A DNA stretch of 64,000 nucleotides from Polaribacter sargassicola (GCF_021991835.1 NZ_JAHDAU010000006.1:124001-188000), one strand, 5' to 3'; shown: positions 26,870-40,033, counted from the stretch's first letter. Translations and numbers: made by a program. Notes: generated by a model from the sequence alone, not told the origin.

Positions 26870-29800
26870 TTATTCTACTAATATTTTTTTAGAAACTTTT
26901 CCTTTATCCGTTTCTATTTTTATGATATAAACTGTATTTACAAGGTTTCTTGTTTTTAACCTATTTTCTTTTATGTCTAAATTTAAATCAGACCATTGAT
27001 CTACTTTCTGACCTAATAAATTAAATAATTGTACTTTTTTAAGTTCTAAGTTACTAGTATTATTTATAACTATTTCTTTAGTGGTATTATCTAAAAATAC
27101 ATAAATATTACTTTCTAAAATATCATCATCAACATTTAAACTACTTTCTTCTTTAAAAGCTAATACAAATCGATCTGTATATGCTCCTGCATCTAAATTT
27201 AAAGTAACCATAGATTCTTTTATATTGTAAAATGTATTTGTTAATTTATCTACTATAAATATGTCTTTAGATACATTTTGTAACTCATCAATCATTAAAC
27301 TTATTTCACCTGAATAATCCATTACAATAGCTAAAGGAACTTCTAATTCTGTAGAAATCTCTTGCACTCCTGCAATTACATATTTTTTTTCATCATTAGT
27401 AAACTTCCAATACATATCTGTAGTTCCAATATCAAAAATTTCTGAATCGTAACCTTTGTCAAATTCAAATGAATTATTTGCTTTAAAAGAAATACCTATT
27501 TGACGATGTAATGACAAGTTATTTTCATTCTTAAATTCGAACCCTAATTTAATAATTGGTAATAAATCTGTTGTTTCTTTAGATGCAGTTTTACTTGTTA
27601 TTTCTCCTGATTTAAAGAATACAGAATCATCTCCTTCTGTTATATATGCTCTTTGACTATTATTAAACTCTATATCTCCACCGTCTGCATCTCCAACAAC
27701 CATAAAACCTTGACCAATTGGAATATAAGCTCCTGGTGTTTGATAGACACCTGTTCCTATACCAGAAATTCCTTGATAATCTTCACATGTTGTTACTGCA
27801 GACAATGTCATAGGAGCAGTTATTACAGCGTAACCACCTACATAACCAGCAAAAGTATGTCCAGCAATTCCTGTATCTTCTCCTTCTCCTAAAGCACTTT
27901 CATGATGCTCCCAGAAATATAGAGAACCTGTAAGAGATTCTTCATTATCTTCTATAAACTTTCGTGCATTAATAGCTGATGAATACGGGTTACCAATTAA
28001 GTATTCTTCATTTGAACCAATTTCTGATGGTGTGGTAAAACTTCCATCATTTGGAACACCCATAAATGTATAATTCTGTGCTCTACCAGGTCCTTTAAAT
28101 ATAAAACCTTCACCTCTACCTATATCTCCAAATTCTCTAGCCTGAAACCAATTAGAATACCCCGCTGTACTAGGTGCAAATGTGTATATCCAATAACCTG
28201 CTAAAGATATTGGAGAGGTTGTATCACCATCATATCCATCAATCCAATTAATATCTTTGGCTATATCAGATTTAATAGTTCCTTCAAAACTAGTAGGTTC
28301 TGTACCATCTTTAAAAATAGCTTCTACAGTATATTTTAAAGAGGAAGCATCTGGTATAACAGGAGAACTCATATAGTTGTATCTATACAAACTTGGCACT
28401 TCTGAGTTTTGATCTACTAATAATTTTCCGTTACCAGAAATTTTACTTTCAGAAACATGTGTTTGTACTAATTGTGCTTTATTAGTATTATCGGTGCTTA
28501 TCAATCTAATTTCTCCCTCAAGAACAATATCATTAGTTACTACAAGTAAATTATCTGTAACTCCTAATTTCTTATCTTCATTGATTGTTAATTTTCTTGC
28601 ACTAAATCTTATATCTCCATTATAATCTTCATCAATTACAACAAAACGAGACCTGTCTGGAAAACCATTAGACCAAGAATTATCTATTCTGGTAGTAATA
28701 GCTATTCTATGTAAACCTAATAATGTATTTGCTTCATTTTCCGAAGATTCTATCTCAGAAATTAAAGGATCGTGTGGATGTCTAAATTCTGATGATGTAC
28801 CTTCACTTTCCTCTCCTACGGTTAAAAAAGTTGGAATTGCATCATCTATAAATATCACCCATTCATCTGCGTTATAATCTTTATTTGGCACTAATGTTTC
28901 ATCAATTCTTACATAAGAAGTATTATCTGCAAAAGATTCAATAACATCATACCTATTTGCATAAGAGGTAGCATCTGTTGTTCTTGATAAAATAATTAAA
29001 TCATCTGCACCCTCTATGTTTGTTAAATCATTATTAATTTCAACAATAGCATTATTATTAATATTGGTTATACGATTAGTACTATTTTTAATAAGTACAG
29101 ATTGACCAACTGCTAACTCTTCTGTAACAGTATAAGTTACATCGGGTGCTACATCTGTTTGATCTCCTGTCTTAGAATTGTATAATTGGATGTTAATTAA
29201 ATTAGCTGGAATACTAATATCGCTAATATTTGTTACTTCAATCCATCTTTCTGTATCATATTGATATACTTGCGTAATCATTGGTACTCCATTCTCTACT
29301 GTATCTCTATAATCTAAATCTCCAATTGTTGTTGCGTCATTGTCTGCATCTCCAAAAGAAGCTATCAAAGAATCAATATCACTAACCGTATTATTTGAGT
29401 CTAAACCATCATTAACAGTGTTTCCAACAATTTCTAGATCATCATTATCATCAAAAGCATCATCTAAACCATCACCATCTGAATCCTCTTCAAGAATGGA
29501 ATCAGCGGCATGTCCATTTTCTTCAATATCAAGGGTTCCATCATTATCAGAATCTATATCTAAATAATCCGGAGTCTCATCAGAATCTGTATCTACAACC
29601 TCTAAACCAATAATAGTTCCGTTTTCGTAATTATCGTCAACTCCATTGTTATTATTATCAGTGATATTTATACCAGAAGGAGGAATGTAACCAGTTGTTG
29701 ATTGTCCTTCTATATTGTCTGGTATTCCATCATTATCTGCATCAATATCTAAGAAATTTAAATGACCATCTATATCAAAATCACCATTCGGATAAGAGTT

Positions 29801-32800
29801 TGGTCTTCCATCCTGATTCGCATCCGTATCTGCTCCCGTAACAATTAAAGCATTGTTTTTATTAGATCCAGAACCGTCAAAACCAGTATCTAATACATTT
29901 GTTGGATCTCCGTCTACCACATCATTAAAACCATCATTATCTTCATCTATAAAATTATCTGCTTTTCCATCTCTATCATCATCCGTACCTCCGGCTTCTA
30001 CAACATCTAATATTCCATCATTATCTGAGTCTAAATCTAAATGATTTAAGATACCATCATCATCAAAATCTCCGTTTTCATATCTTTCAGGAATTCCATC
30101 GGTATCTGTATCGGCTCCTGTAACAATTAAAGCATTAGCTGTGTTTTCTGATGTTCCATCATTACCAGCATCTCCATCTACAACATCATTAAACCCATCA
30201 CCATCGTTATCTATATAGTTGTCTGCTTTACCATCTCCGTTAGCGTCTGTACCACCCACCTCTACAACATCTGGTATTCCATCGTTATCGGAATCTAGAT
30301 CTATATAATCTGGTATTCCATCTCCATCTGTATCTGGGTTTGTGATATCAGTACCACCGTTTTCTGAATCATACAAATCATCTAAACCATCAGTATCTGT
30401 ATCGTTAATTAATACTCCGTAATTATCACCATCAATATTATCTACTAAACCATTACCGTCTGTATCTACTCCGCCAGCTTCTACAATGTCTGCAATACCA
30501 TCATTATCGGAATCTAAATCTAAAAAATTAAATACGCCATCATTGTCTGAATCTATAGGGATAACAATACCAATACCATCTGTACCAGCACTACTTGGCA
30601 CTCCTTCTGTGGTAATCGTTGTACCTACCTCTCCGTCTGCTTGTCCGTCATTATCCTCATCAACTCCTCCAGACTCTATTACATCAGGAATACCATCATT
30701 ATCTGAATCTAAATCTAAACTATTGATAATACCGTCGTTATCTGCATCTATTGACTCATTAGAACATTGTAGCATACCAAAAACAATATTATCTACCCCA
30801 AAATCATTACCTGAAATTCCGTTTGGCTGATCATTTATAATTACTACATCTACAGAGGTTACAGTTGATGTAAAATTTAAAACAATTCTTCTCCAAGTAT
30901 CATCATTTTCTATACCTAAACCATTAGATGAAATTACTTCTAAAGTTTCTCCGTTAGAACTATCTTGAATTTCTAAACGAAATATTGGTAAATCTGTACA
31001 ATTATCTCCTGTACATAAACTTGCTACATCTACTCTAAACCTATAATCTGCACCAACGGTTAAATCATTTAATGTACGACGATAAAAAGGTACATCATCC
31101 CCGTCATTACCTAAATTTATAGACAAATATCTACCTGCATTACTACCACCATCTGGACCCGAGTCTTGATCTATATTTGCATCTAAATCACTATTAGCTT
31201 CTGTTCTATTCCAAATTGCTAAACCAGGAGATAATGAAGAAACTACCGCATAATAACCATCTGGTATATCTCCTTGGCTGTCATATTTATGATTTACAAT
31301 ATAAGGATTAGAACCTCTTGCAGTACCTGTACCAAAATCTTCACTCAATAATTCTATAAATTCTTTTTTATCTTCTATATTACAGCTACCATTTTCTGCA
31401 ACATCTAAAATTCCATCATTATCATCATCTAAATCAAAAGTATCTATAACACCATCATTATCTGTATCAGTTAAATTACACGCTTCTGAATATACACTAC
31501 TTGTAACCGCAGATAATGTACCTGTATAACCATCTACACCTTGTACAACTCCATTTTCATCTACAATTCCATCAATTTGTCCATCTCCATCAGTATCTGT
31601 AAAACGAGCTTCTATTGCATCGCTACACCCATCTTCATCTGAATCTGTATTTAAATAATTTGGTTTACCTATAGTGGTTTCTATTGGCGTTAAACCAATA
31701 CCAGAACAATTATTAGTAGAAGTATCTACCTCTACACCATAAATTCTAATATTGTTACCACTATAATGAGCGATCCTTATATATTGAGTTTCGTTTTGCA
31801 CAGTAACAGTGTATGCTGTTTTACTTGTACCTGAAACATTAATATTACTTATTAATTGACCATTAGTACCTGATGCATTAGAATGATACACCTCTACAGC
31901 TGATGAACTAGAACTGTTTGTGTTTGAAGCATAAATGGTTACAATAGAATTTTCTGCTATTAACTGCCCCATATTTAATATTAAATTAGAAATACCAGAA
32001 GCAGACCTAGCAAAACTTGTTCCAGGGTCTCCTACAGCATTAGAAGGGTTATTAAAAGTAGAGGCTGATGCCGCTGCAGTTGCATTTATTATTTCTCCCG
32101 TAGAAGAGTCTGAACAACTACTATCGTAAACATCTGCTAAACCATCTTGGTCTAAATCTTCTAAATTATCTACAATACCATTATTATCAGAATCTAAACC
32201 GCCTGCTTCTAATAAATCGTAAATACCATCGTTGTCTGAATCTAAATCTAAATGGTTGGGTATACCATCTCCATCAAAATCTTCTGTAGTTTCATCTACA
32301 TCTAAAATACCATCATTATCATCATCTATATCTATAGAATCTATAATACCATCTCCGTCTGTATCTGTATCATCACAATAAGCTATACTTGCATCTGTTA
32401 CAGCAACGTTTGTACCTGTATAACCATCTGTATTTTGTACAACTCCGTTAACATCTACACCATCGCCATCTATTTGTCCGTCTTCATTAGCATCTGTAAA
32501 ACCTGCTTCTATAACATCATAACATACATCTCCATCAGAATTTATATTCAGAAAATCTGGTGTGCCGCTTGTAGTTTCTATCGGTGTTAAGCCTATACTA
32601 GAGCAAGTACTACTATCATCACCCATATCTACTTCTATACCATAAATTGCTATATCGTCCCAATAAGCAGCAACCCTTATATATTGTGTATCATTTTTTG
32701 TTGTTGTTGAAAAAGATGTGATGGTAGAGCCTGAAACTTCAAAATTACTCAAATAAGTCATTTCCGTTCCATTAACATCTGACTCACGAATTTGTCCACT

Positions 32801-35800
32801 ATTTTTACCTCCAGTTGCATGAGCTGCATAAAGTGTTATTGTAGATCCTGCGGGTACTACTTGTCCCAAATCTAAAACCACATAAGAAGTTCCTTCCGCT
32901 GTACTAATAGCTGCCTGCGTATCTGAAAAACCTGTTGTACTTGTAGCATAACCTGGGTTAGTGAATGAACCTTGGGTTACCGTTGCACTCACTGCATTTA
33001 TTACTCCGCCTGAACAAATATTATCTGATACTCCGTCGTCATTAGCATCTACAAAATTATCTACTAAACCATCATTATCGTCATCTGTACCACCTGCTTC
33101 TACAATATCATAAATACCATCGTTGTCTGAATCTAAATCTAAATGGTTTGGTACGCCATCTCCATCAAAATCGCAACGCAATGCCTCTAAAGCAATATCT
33201 TCTGCAGACCAAGTGGTACTTAAAGAATATCTTGCCGCATCCATTAAACCTGAGTAATTAATATTACTACCACTAATTCCTGCCGAGTTTCCGCCAAAAT
33301 CTCCACCAATACCACCATTACTTGTGTGAGGTGATATAGAACTATGACCATCACTATAATCTATACTTTCTGCAACACCATTTAAATATACTGTTAAAAC
33401 ACCTGCATTAAAAGTAATTGCTACATGTTGCCATGTATTTAATACAACTGCTGTAGGATGTGCTACATTATATTGATTACCACCACTTTTGGTTGTGTAA
33501 GTAAGAATATTGCCATTTAACCACAAGATAGAACCATGTGTGCCACCACCTTCTTCGTATATAATTCTAGTACCTGTTAAATTATCGGGTTTAATCCATG
33601 CTGAAAAATTAATTGCTATATAATTCCCCTCCATAAATCCACTATCTACACTATATCTTATTTGATGAGAAGTACCATTAAAACTTGCAGAATGTGTACC
33701 TTGTACTGCATCTGTAGAAAAATCAGGTATGCTACTATCATCTGATATTTCGTTATAATTGTTACCAGAAATATCATCGGTATTATTATCTAAAGACCAA
33801 TAAGCATCTGCATTTGTTACAATATTTATATCGCAGTTTACCATTTCATCAGTATCTAAAATACCGTCGTTATCATCATCTAAATCTGTACTATCTGGTA
33901 TGCCATCTTTATCTGTATCCACAAAAGTACAAACGTTTATAGAATTATCTGTAACAGCTGTCTTTGTACCTGTATAACCATCTGTATTTTGTACAACTCC
34001 ATTATCATTTACAGTACCATCTCCATCTATTTCTCCGTCTCCGTTAGTATCTGTAAAATATGCCTCTAAAACATCATAACATCCATCTCCATCTGAATCT
34101 AAGTTTAAATAATCTGGTGTACCACTTGTAGTTTCTATAGGGGTTAATAATGTACCTGAACAATCTGTAGTTGATGAGCCACCTGAAGAACTTGTACTGT
34201 AACTTACCCCATAAATAAACAAATCCGAATCAAAAGCTTCTGCAATAAAAGAAGTGTTTTCATAATCTATTGTAAATGTAAATTCATTAGTTTCTCCAGG
34301 TTGAATATAACCAGACTTAAGATTTTTAAACCAAGTATCTCCCGACTCATTTCCAAAAGTCCAATAAACTTGAAATTCCATAGCATAGTGTTGATTATTT
34401 TTAGAATATACTGTTATTTCAGTACCAGCCGGTAATGTTTCTGGAAAACCTAAGGTTAATTTATTACCACTTGCGTTAGATTCTGCATATGTAGTACCAG
34501 GTTCATTAAGTGCATTAGAAGGATTGGTAAAGCCACTTGATGAAACTACCGAAGTAGCATAACCTAAAGAAGAAGTACTTGTACAACTATCATCATAAAT
34601 ATCTGCTAAACCATCTTGGTCTAAATCTGTAAAATTATCTACTAAACCATCGTTATCTGCATCTGTACCACCTGCTTCTACAATATCATAAATACCATCA
34701 TTATCAGAATCTAAATCTAAATAATTTGGTACTCCGTCACCATCAAAATCTCCTGTACCTTCTACAGAATCTAAAATACCATCGTTATCAGAATCTAAAT
34801 CACAAATATTGTTAATACCATCGGCATCAGGATCGTTAGCTGTAACAACACCCTCGGTAGCTCCATTAGTACATTCGTATACAATTCCAAAATTTACAGT
34901 TTTTAAAACAGTTCCAACAGATACAGAAATAACACCATTTGCAGTACCATCATCACCTGTTGCTTCTCCCTGACTTTCTCCTGTGTTTACCCAGTTTTCT
35001 GGTAAATTAGCTGTTGTACTGCCGATAGAAGATGTGTGTAAAACTAGATTATAATTTGTATTTTTACTAACCTCTATTAAAAACTCATAACTACCATCAC
35101 TTTCTACTTGTGTAGTAGATAAAATATTATTTGAATTATCTAATAAACTTATATATAATTGTGTACCTGATGGGCTGTAAATTGCATCACCATCTACAGA
35201 GTTATCATCTAATTGATCAAAATCTTCAAAAACATTACCAATAATTCCTGGCACATTTGGATTAGTAGGGTTATTAGTAAAGGTATCATCAGAAATACCA
35301 TAAAATTTAACATCAGCTTCTCCATTATTATCAATTCTAAACCCATAAATAGAAGAAGAGGAATTAAACAACTCTACATCTACTACAGAAAAATATTGAG
35401 GTTGACTCGCTTGATATCCTGCAGAACCATACCCAATATTCCAATCGTATTTTCTACTTCCATTTCCTGAAGTACTTCCTGCACCATTATTAGGTCCATT
35501 TACAAAACCAAAACGCAATTTTCTTGCAGAAGTAATAGGATTTCCATCGATATCTAAAGGTGTTACTGTAAAATAAGTATTCCCAAACCTTTCACTTACC
35601 ACAAGATGGTCTGCATCAGTTAGAGCTTTTTTAAATAAAATATCAAAATCATCAGCACTTGGAATATTAGATACGCCATCATAATATAAATAATGAAGTG
35701 CATTTTTACTATTTGCCATATCTTGCATAGCATTTTCCCATTCGGCTACCCCGTCTTTAACTTCAGTTTTAACACCTTCATTATAAACACCGACTCCTCT

Positions 35801-36160
35801 GGCAGCTGTTGTAAAATTATTATTGGTTACAAACGTACCAAGAACATTGTAAAAATTTAAGGTTTTGGTCTCACCTTCTCCAATATCAACCTTAATATAA
35901 TTCATTAAAACAGGAAGCGAAGTTCTATTTGCGTTAGGAGCATTAGAAGTACCGTAACCTTGTGTTTGAGTAATTGTATTTCCATTAAAATCGAACTGTA
36001 CTTCTGTTACAGGAACATTATCTGTACCTAGAACAACATCGTATGTGGTTTGCGATACACTAGATAACGATATAAATAAAAAAATAAAAAGTAAAGGGAA
36101 ATGTAAATTGAAACAAAGTACTCCCCCAAATAACCTTGTTTTTTTTACACATTTTTTCAT
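26870..36160 (-). CDS. Giant T9SS-secreted multidomain protein with TSP3 repeats (3096 aa)
   Basis: The signal peptide is [15 protein letters not shown] (ends ~36). An N-terminal beta domain (~37-300) follows, then an SdrD-B-like fold (starts [20 protein letters not shown], ~300-430). After that there are alternating TSP3 calcium repeats and beta domains. A module of TSP3, a discoidin-like beta domain and the segment LTPIETT ... GYTG occurs three times, around + strand 34.1, 32.6 and 31.7 kb. A laminin-G/concanavalin-like domain ([20 protein letters not shown]) is inserted between copies one and two. Long TSP3 arrays and a conserved C-terminal region follow, ending in a T9SS sorting domain ([14 protein letters not shown] ... 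[11 protein letters not shown]). The last ~1000 residues are strongly similar to the first giant. It is expected on the cell surface; an adhesin or glycan-binding role is inferred. Confidence 0.88.
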   Translation of the reverse strand: MKKCVKKTRLFGGVLCFNLHFPLLFIFLFISLSSVSQTTYDVVLGTDNVPVTEVQFDFNGNTITQTQGYGTSNAPNANRTSLPVLMNYIKVDIGEGETKTLNFYNVLGTFVTNNNFTTAARGVGVYNEGVKTEVKDGVAEWENAMQDMANSKNALHYLYYDGVSNIPSADDFDILFKKALTDADHLVVSERFGNTYFTVTPLDIDGNPITSARKLRFGFVNGPNNGAGSTSGNGSRKYDWNIGYGSAGYQASQPQYFSVVDVELFNSSSSIYGFRIDNNGEADVKFYGISDDTFTNNPTNPNVPGIIGNVFEDFDQLDDNSVDGDAIYSPSGTQLYISLLDNSNNILSTTQVESDGSYEFLIEVSKNTNYNLVLHTSSIGSTTANLPENWVNTGESQGEATGDDGTANGVISVSVGTVLKTVNFGIVYECTNGATEGVVTANDPDADGINNICDLDSDNDGILDSVEGTGDFDGDGVPNYLDLDSDNDGIYDIVEAGGTDADNDGLVDNFTDLDQDGLADIYDDSCTSTSSLGYATSVVSSSGFTNPSNALNEPGTTYAESNASGNKLTLGFPETLPAGTEITVYSKNNQHYAMEFQVYWTFGNESGDTWFKNLKSGYIQPGETNEFTFTIDYENTSFIAEAFDSDLFIYGVSYSTSSSGGSSTTDCSGTLLTPIETTSGTPDYLNLDSDGDGCYDVLEAYFTDTNGDGEIDGDGTVNDNGVVQNTDGYTGTKTAVTDNSINVCTFVDTDKDGIPDSTDLDDDNDGILDTDEMVNCDINIVTNADAYWSLDNNTDDISGNNYNEISDDSSIPDFSTDAVQGTHSASFNGTSHQIRYSVDSGFMEGNYIAINFSAWIKPDNLTGTRIIYEEGGGTHGSILWLNGNILTYTTKSGGNQYNVAHPTAVVLNTWQHVAITFNAGVLTVYLNGVAESIDYSDGHSSISPHTSNGGIGGDFGGNSAGISGSNINYSGLMDAARYSLSTTWSAEDIALEALRCDFDGDGVPNHLDLDSDNDGIYDIVEAGGTDDDNDGLVDNFVDANDDGVSDNICSGGVINAVSATVTQGSFTNPGYATSTTGFSDTQAAISTAEGTSYVVLDLGQVVPAGSTITLYAAHATGGKNSGQIRESDVNGTEMTYLSNFEVSGSTITSFSTTTKNDTQYIRVAAYWDDIAIYGIEVDMGDDSSTCSSIGLTPIETTSGTPDFLNINSDGDVCYDVIEAGFTDANEDGQIDGDGVDVNGVVQNTDGYTGTNVAVTDASIAYCDDTDTDGDGIIDSIDIDDDNDGILDVDETTEDFDGDGIPNHLDLDSDNDGIYDLLEAGGLDSDNNGIVDNLEDLDQDGLADVYDSSCSDSSTGEIINATAAASASTFNNPSNAVGDPGTSFARSASGISNLILNMGQLIAENSIVTIYASNTNSSSSSAVEVYHSNASGTNGQLISNINVSGTSKTAYTVTVQNETQYIRIAHYSGNNIRIYGVEVDTSTNNCSGIGLTPIETTIGKPNYLNTDSDEDGCSDAIEARFTDTDGDGQIDGIVDENGVVQGVDGYTGTLSAVTSSVYSEACNLTDTDNDGVIDTFDLDDDNDGILDVAENGSCNIEDKKEFIELLSEDFGTGTARGSNPYIVNHKYDSQGDIPDGYYAVVSSLSPGLAIWNRTEANSDLDANIDQDSGPDGGSNAGRYLSINLGNDGDDVPFYRRTLNDLTVGADYRFRVDVASLCTGDNCTDLPIFRLEIQDSSNGETLEVISSNGLGIENDDTWRRIVLNFTSTVTSVDVVIINDQPNGISGNDFGVDNIVFGMLQCSNESIDADNDGIINSLDLDSDNDGIPDVIESGGVDEDNDGQADGEVGTTITTEGVPSSAGTDGIGIVIPIDSDNDGVFNFLDLDSDNDGIADIVEAGGVDTDGNGLVDNIDGDNYGVLINDTDTDGLDDLYDSENGGTDITNPDTDGDGIPDYIDLDSDNDGIPDVVEVGGTDANGDGKADNYIDNDGDGFNDVVDGDAGNDGTSENTANALIVTGADTDTDGIPERYENGDFDDDGILNHLDLDSDNDGILDVVEAGGTDDDRDGKADNFIDEDNDGFNDVVDGDPTNVLDTGFDGSGSNKNNALIVTGADTDANQDGRPNSYPNGDFDIDGHLNFLDIDADNDGIPDNIEGQSTTGYIPPSGINITDNNNNGVDDNYENGTIIGLEVVDTDSDETPDYLDIDSDNDGTLDIEENGHAADSILEEDSDGDGLDDAFDDNDDLEIVGNTVNDGLDSNNTVSDIDSLIASFGDADNDATTIGDLDYRDTVENGVPMITQVYQYDTERWIEVTNISDISIPANLINIQLYNSKTGDQTDVAPDVTYTVTEELAVGQSVLIKNSTNRITNINNNAIVEINNDLTNIEGADDLIILSRTTDATSYANRYDVIESFADNTSYVRIDETLVPNKDYNADEWVIFIDDAIPTFLTVGEESEGTSSEFRHPHDPLISEIESSENEANTLLGLHRIAITTRIDNSWSNGFPDRSRFVVIDEDYNGDIRFSARKLTINEDKKLGVTDNLLVVTNDIVLEGEIRLISTDNTNKAQLVQTHVSESKISGNGKLLVDQNSEVPSLYRYNYMSSPVIPDASSLKYTVEAIFKDGTEPTSFEGTIKSDIAKDINWIDGYDGDTTSPISLAGYWIYTFAPSTAGYSNWFQAREFGDIGRGEGFIFKGPGRAQNYTFMGVPNDGSFTTPSEIGSNEEYLIGNPYSSAINARKFIEDNEESLTGSLYFWEHHESALGEGEDTGIAGHTFAGYVGGYAVITAPMTLSAVTTCEDYQGISGIGTGVYQTPGAYIPIGQGFMVVGDADGGDIEFNNSQRAYITEGDDSVFFKSGEITSKTASKETTDLLPIIKLGFEFKNENNLSLHRQIGISFKANNSFEFDKGYDSEIFDIGTTDMYWKFTNDEKKYVIAGVQEISTELEVPLAIVMDYSGEISLMIDELQNVSKDIFIVDKLTNTFYNIKESMVTLNLDAGAYTDRFVLAFKEESSLNVDDDILESNIYVFLDNTTKEIVINNTSNLELKKVQLFNLLGQKVDQWSDLNLDIKENRLKTRNLVNTVYIIKIETDKGKVSKKILVE

Positions 36161-36176
36161 CGTAAAAATTTAAAAA

Positions 36177-36184
36177 CAAAATTA
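36177..36184 (-). promoter_or_regulatory. -7 element of the second giant gene
   Basis: The minus strand reads TAATTTTG, an exact TAnnTTTG match, 16 bases before the ATG at 36160. The leader would be only about 10 bases, in contrast to the ~400-base leader suggested for the first giant. Confidence 0.45.
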
Positions 36185-36499
36185 ATATTTTATTTATTAT
36201 ATCTTCTTATTTTCAACACTTTAAGCAATAATCTGTTTAAATTTATCTTATTTACAACAAGCCGATAATTTTATTAAAAAAAATGCAATTTCAACATATG
36301 TTTTTTAAATTAAATAAATTAAAAGTTAATAAATTTTACGACTTAAATTATTAAATATGACATTTATCATATTTTATTAAAATTATTAACACAGGTTTTA
36401 TTCTTAGAAGTTTAGTTCTTTTTACTTATATTAACAATAAACTCTAAATCGTTTCTTTTAAATATAGTTTAAGAGAACAATATTACTTTTTATTTGATG
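36185..36499. other. AT-rich divergent intergenic region
   Basis: About 315 bases between the divergent second giant gene and the RNA methyltransferase gene hold no open frame with coding character and no strong hairpin. The composition is almost pure A/T. Promoter elements for both genes flank it. Confidence 0.6.
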
Positions 36500-36507
36500 T
36501 ATATTTG
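36500..36507 (+). promoter_or_regulatory. -7 element of the RNA methyltransferase gene
   Basis: TATATTTG matches TAnnTTTG exactly and lies 20 bases before the ATG at 36528. Confidence 0.6.
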
Positions 36508-36527
36508 CACTCCATTACAATATACAA

Positions 36528-37739
36528 ATGAGACTACATAGAAACTTAACTTTTGCTGTAATAGACAGTATTAGAGATATTTTTAACGAAGGTGTTTACG
36601 CAGACAAAGCGGTAGAAAAAGCCCTTAAAAGAGATAAACGTTGGGGAGCAAGAGACCGTAAATTTGTTGCAGAAACTATTTACGACATTGTTAGATGGAA
36701 TAGATTATACGCAGAAATTGCAGAAGTTAAAGTACCTTATGATAGAGATAATATTTGGAGACTGTTTTCTGTTTGGTGTATTTTAAGAGGAATTCCGTTA
36801 CCAGATTGGAACCAAATTGGCGATGTACCAGAAAGAAGAATTAAAGGTAGATTTGCAGAATTATCTAAAACAAGAAAGTATAGAGAATCTATACCAGATT
36901 GGATGGATGAAATTTGTGTAGCCGAATTAGGTGAAGAAGTTTGGACCAAAGAAATTGCTGCTTTAAACGAGCAAGCTAAAGTAATTTTAAGAACAAATAC
37001 TTTAAATATTACTAAAGAAATTCTGCAAAAAAAGTTACGATCAGAAAACGTAATTACAGAGTTTTTACCAAATCATCCTGATGCTTTGCTATTGCCAGAA
37101 AGAGCCAATGTTTTTAAAACAGAAGCCTTTCATAACGGTTTTTTTGAAGTACAAGATGCTTCATCGCAATTAGTAGCCGCTTATTTAGATGTTAAACCAG
37201 GTATGAAAGTGGTAGACACTTGTGCTGGTGCTGGTGGAAAAACATTGCATTTATCTGCTTTAATGCAAAATAAAGGACAAGTAATTGCTATGGATATTTA
37301 CGAAAGTAAATTGCGTAAGTTAAAAGTACGTGCCAAAAGAAACAAAGCACATAATATAGACATGCGTGTTATAGACTCTACAAAACCTATTAAAAAATTA
37401 CATTGTAAAGCAGATAGGGTTTTAATTGATGCACCATGTTCTGGTTTAGGCGTTATCCGTAGAAACCCAGATTCTAAATGGAAATTACAACCAGAATTTA
37501 TAGATAATATTAAAAAAGTACAGCAAGATGTTTTACAACAGTATTCTAAAATGGTTAAACCAGGAGGAAAAATGGTGTATGCAACTTGTTCAATACTTCC
37601 TTCAGAAAACCAAGACCAAGTTAATACTTTCTTAACATCGGAAGCAGGAAAAGACTTTACTTTTGTAAAAGATAAAAAAGTATTGGCACATATTTCTGGT
37701 TTCGACGGGTTCTATATGGCTTTATTAGAAAAAAAATAA
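36528..37739 (+). CDS. RsmB/NOP2-family RNA (cytosine-C5) methyltransferase
   Basis: This 403-residue SAM-dependent enzyme methylates cytosine C5 in rRNA or tRNA. An N-terminal helical RNA-binding region (NLTFAVIDSIRDIFNEG to IVRWNRLYAEI) precedes the catalytic fold. SAM-binding motif I is VVDTCAGAGGKTLHLSALM (~residues 228-246), motif IV is LIDAPCSGLGVIRRNPDSKW with its Pro-Cys, and motif VI is MVYATCSILPSENQDQV with the catalytic Thr-Cys. Both conserved cysteines of the m5C family are present. The length suits RsmB/RsmF relatives of Bacteroidota, and the exact target base cannot be assigned. It probably has its own promoter at 36500, and the secreted nuclease gene follows after 54 bases. 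Confidence 0.9.
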   Translation: MRLHRNLTFAVIDSIRDIFNEGVYADKAVEKALKRDKRWGARDRKFVAETIYDIVRWNRLYAEIAEVKVPYDRDNIWRLFSVWCILRGIPLPDWNQIGDVPERRIKGRFAELSKTRKYRESIPDWMDEICVAELGEEVWTKEIAALNEQAKVILRTNTLNITKEILQKKLRSENVITEFLPNHPDALLLPERANVFKTEAFHNGFFEVQDASSQLVAAYLDVKPGMKVVDTCAGAGGKTLHLSALMQNKGQVIAMDIYESKLRKLKVRAKRNKAHNIDMRVIDSTKPIKKLHCKADRVLIDAPCSGLGVIRRNPDSKWKLQPEFIDNIKKVQQDVLQQYSKMVKPGGKMVYATCSILPSENQDQVNTFLTSEAGKDFTFVKDKKVLAHISGFDGFYMALLEKK

Positions 37740-37793
37740 TATTTTAATTGCTGAAAAAGAAAGTATTTATTTTTTAATTTAAACAATATCTAA

Positions 37794-39983
37794 ATGATAA
37801 AAAAACTACTATTTCTACTTTTAATTACATTTACTACTATTGGTTTTTCTCAAGAGCAATATTATTTTAATGTAGATTTAACTTTAACAGGCATTCAACT
37901 TAAAGATGAATTAGCTGCAAAAGTTATAGCAACTCACACAAGAACATTAGAATATACAAGCGGAGGCCCAGATGTTTGGGATGCTACTAAAGCTACAGAT
38001 GAGTATTCTTCTAATACAGATGAAGTTGTTTTATTTTATGGTTGGGAAAACGGTACCGACCAAGATATTACCAATGATTATTCTCGTGATAAAGACTTAC
38101 AAGACGGTGGTTCTGGAGCAGAGTTTGTTTGGAACAGAGAACACGTTTTTCCTAAATCTTTAGCAAATCCTGTTTTAGATACAGATGTACCTGGGCCATC
38201 TACCGATGCGCACCATTTAAGAGCAGCAGACAGAACACGTAATTCTACAAGAAATAACAGAAAATATGGTAAAGGTTCTGGTAATTCTAATTTTTCTACC
38301 GATACTTATAGTGGTTTAGAAGGTGCAAATACACCTGCTTGGTACCCTGGTGATGAATGGAAAGGTGATGCTGCAAGAATGATTATGTATATGTACCTGC
38401 GTTATGGAGAGGTTTGTTTGCCTAGTGCTGTTGGTATTGGTAGTAGCGAATTTACACCTGATGACATGATTGATTTATTTTTAGATTGGAATGCAGAAGA
38501 CCCAGTTTCTGACATAGAAATTGCTAGAAATAATTACCATGAAGATACCAGAAATTATGCCGCACAAGGTAATAGAAACCCTTTTATAGACAATCCATAT
38601 TTAGCAACAAGAATTTGGGGAGGAACATCTGCAGAAGACAGATGGGGAATCTATACGGGTAGTGATACTGAAGCTCCTACTACACCAACCGACGTTACTA
38701 TAAGTAATATTACTTTAACTAGTGTAGATATTTCTTGGACAGCTTCTACAGATAATGTTGGTGTTGTTGGTTATAATATTTATGTAAATGATGTTTTAAC
38801 AGCACAAACAGACAATACAAACACAACAATAAATAGCTTAAATACCAACACAACCTATAATTTTACAGTTGTTGCAAGAGATATTATAAACAATCTTTCT
38901 GATGCTAGTGAAGTGGTAAGTATTACTACATTACAAGATACAGAAGCACCTAGTATTCCTGCAAATGTAGTTACTAGTAATATTTCTGACTCTTCTTTTA
39001 AAGTAAGTTGGGATGCTTCTACAGACAACAATGCCGTAGCTAGTTATGATATTTATGTAGACGAAAATTTAAGTGCATCTACAACAGATCTTTCTTATAC
39101 AATAGTTGGTTTAAGCCTTTCTACAACATATACGGTAGAAGTTTTAGCAAAAGATATAGATGGTAATGCCTCTGCTAAAAGCACAGCAATTAATGTAACC
39201 ACAACTGATGGCTCTTCTAACGGAATTACAGAGTTATTTATTTCTGAATATGTAGAACCTGGTGCTGTAAATAATAAAGCAATTGAAATTGTAAATTTAT
39301 CTAGTTCAACAATTAGTTTAGCGGGTTATAGTATCCAAAAGCAATCTAACGGAGGTTCTTGGGTAGATGATTTTAAATTAGACACTGGTGATGTAAAAAG
39401 CATTGTACCTAACGACGTTTTTGTAATTACACATTCTGATGTTTCTGATGAGCACCTTATTGCAGAATCAGACTTATCGGGTCCTATTAGTAATGAAGAT
39501 ACAAGTTACGGTTCTCCTATGAATTTTAATGGTAATGATCCTGTTGGTTTGTTTAAAAATGGCGTTTTAATTGATATTATTGGTGAAGAAGGAAATTCTA
39601 GCGATCATATAATAGATGCTACATATAGAAGAAAAAGCACTATCTCTGTGCCAAACACTACATATACTGTAACAGAATGGGACAAGTTCCCTGCAGACAC
39701 TTTTGATGGTATTGGTAGCCACAGCGCTACATTAAGTAATGCTACTTTTACTTTTGAATCTTTTAAAATGTTTCCAAATCCAACAAACGGAAACAACGTT
39801 TACTTTAGTGTCACAGAAGATGCTACTATTAATGTTTACAATGTTTTAGGTAAATTAGTTAAAACTACAGAAGTTACAAAAAGTAAAAACAATATTGATA
39901 TTTCTAATTTATCAAAAGGTATCTACTTAATCAAAATTAATTCTGGTAAACAATTTATTACCAAAAAATTAATAAAAAACTAA
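37794..39983 (+). CDS. T9SS-secreted endonuclease I with FN3 and lamin-tail modules (first copy)
   Basis: This 729-residue protein has a signal peptide (KKLLFLLLITFTTIGFSQ). The catalytic domain of the endonuclease I (EndA/NucM) family covers about residues 20-285: WNREHVFPKSLANP holds the catalytic His, followed by DAHHLRAADRTRNSTRNNRK and NPFIDNPYLATRIWG. Two fibronectin type III domains (~295-385 and ~388-475) follow, then a lamin-tail-like domain (starts GITELFISEYVEPGAVNNKA) and a T9SS sorting domain (FKMFPNPTNGNNVYFSV to KQFITKKLIKN). It likely degrades extracellular DNA or RNA for nutrients or biofilm turnover. A paralogue follows directly after a terminator hairpin. Confidence 0.9.
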   Translation: MIKKLLFLLLITFTTIGFSQEQYYFNVDLTLTGIQLKDELAAKVIATHTRTLEYTSGGPDVWDATKATDEYSSNTDEVVLFYGWENGTDQDITNDYSRDKDLQDGGSGAEFVWNREHVFPKSLANPVLDTDVPGPSTDAHHLRAADRTRNSTRNNRKYGKGSGNSNFSTDTYSGLEGANTPAWYPGDEWKGDAARMIMYMYLRYGEVCLPSAVGIGSSEFTPDDMIDLFLDWNAEDPVSDIEIARNNYHEDTRNYAAQGNRNPFIDNPYLATRIWGGTSAEDRWGIYTGSDTEAPTTPTDVTISNITLTSVDISWTASTDNVGVVGYNIYVNDVLTAQTDNTNTTINSLNTNTTYNFTVVARDIINNLSDASEVVSITTLQDTEAPSIPANVVTSNISDSSFKVSWDASTDNNAVASYDIYVDENLSASTTDLSYTIVGLSLSTTYTVEVLAKDIDGNASAKSTAINVTTTDGSSNGITELFISEYVEPGAVNNKAIEIVNLSSSTISLAGYSIQKQSNGGSWVDDFKLDTGDVKSIVPNDVFVITHSDVSDEHLIAESDLSGPISNEDTSYGSPMNFNGNDPVGLFKNGVLIDIIGEEGNSSDHIIDATYRRKSTISVPNTTYTVTEWDKFPADTFDGIGSHSATLSNATFTFESFKMFPNPTNGNNVYFSVTEDATINVYNVLGKLVKTTEVTKSKNNIDISNLSKGIYLIKINSGKQFITKKLIKN

Positions 39984-40001
39984 TACAAAATACTCTAACT
40001 T

Positions 40002-40033
40002 AAAGCGATTCATTTTTAAATGAGTCGCTTTTT
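40002..40033 (+). terminator. Terminator between the two endonuclease I genes
   Basis: AAAGCGATTCATTT (40002-40015) pairs with AAATGAGTCGCTTT (40018-40031), with one G-T pair, and is followed by T. An in-frame ATG at 40020 lies inside this hairpin and is therefore an unlikely start for the next gene. Confidence 0.85.
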
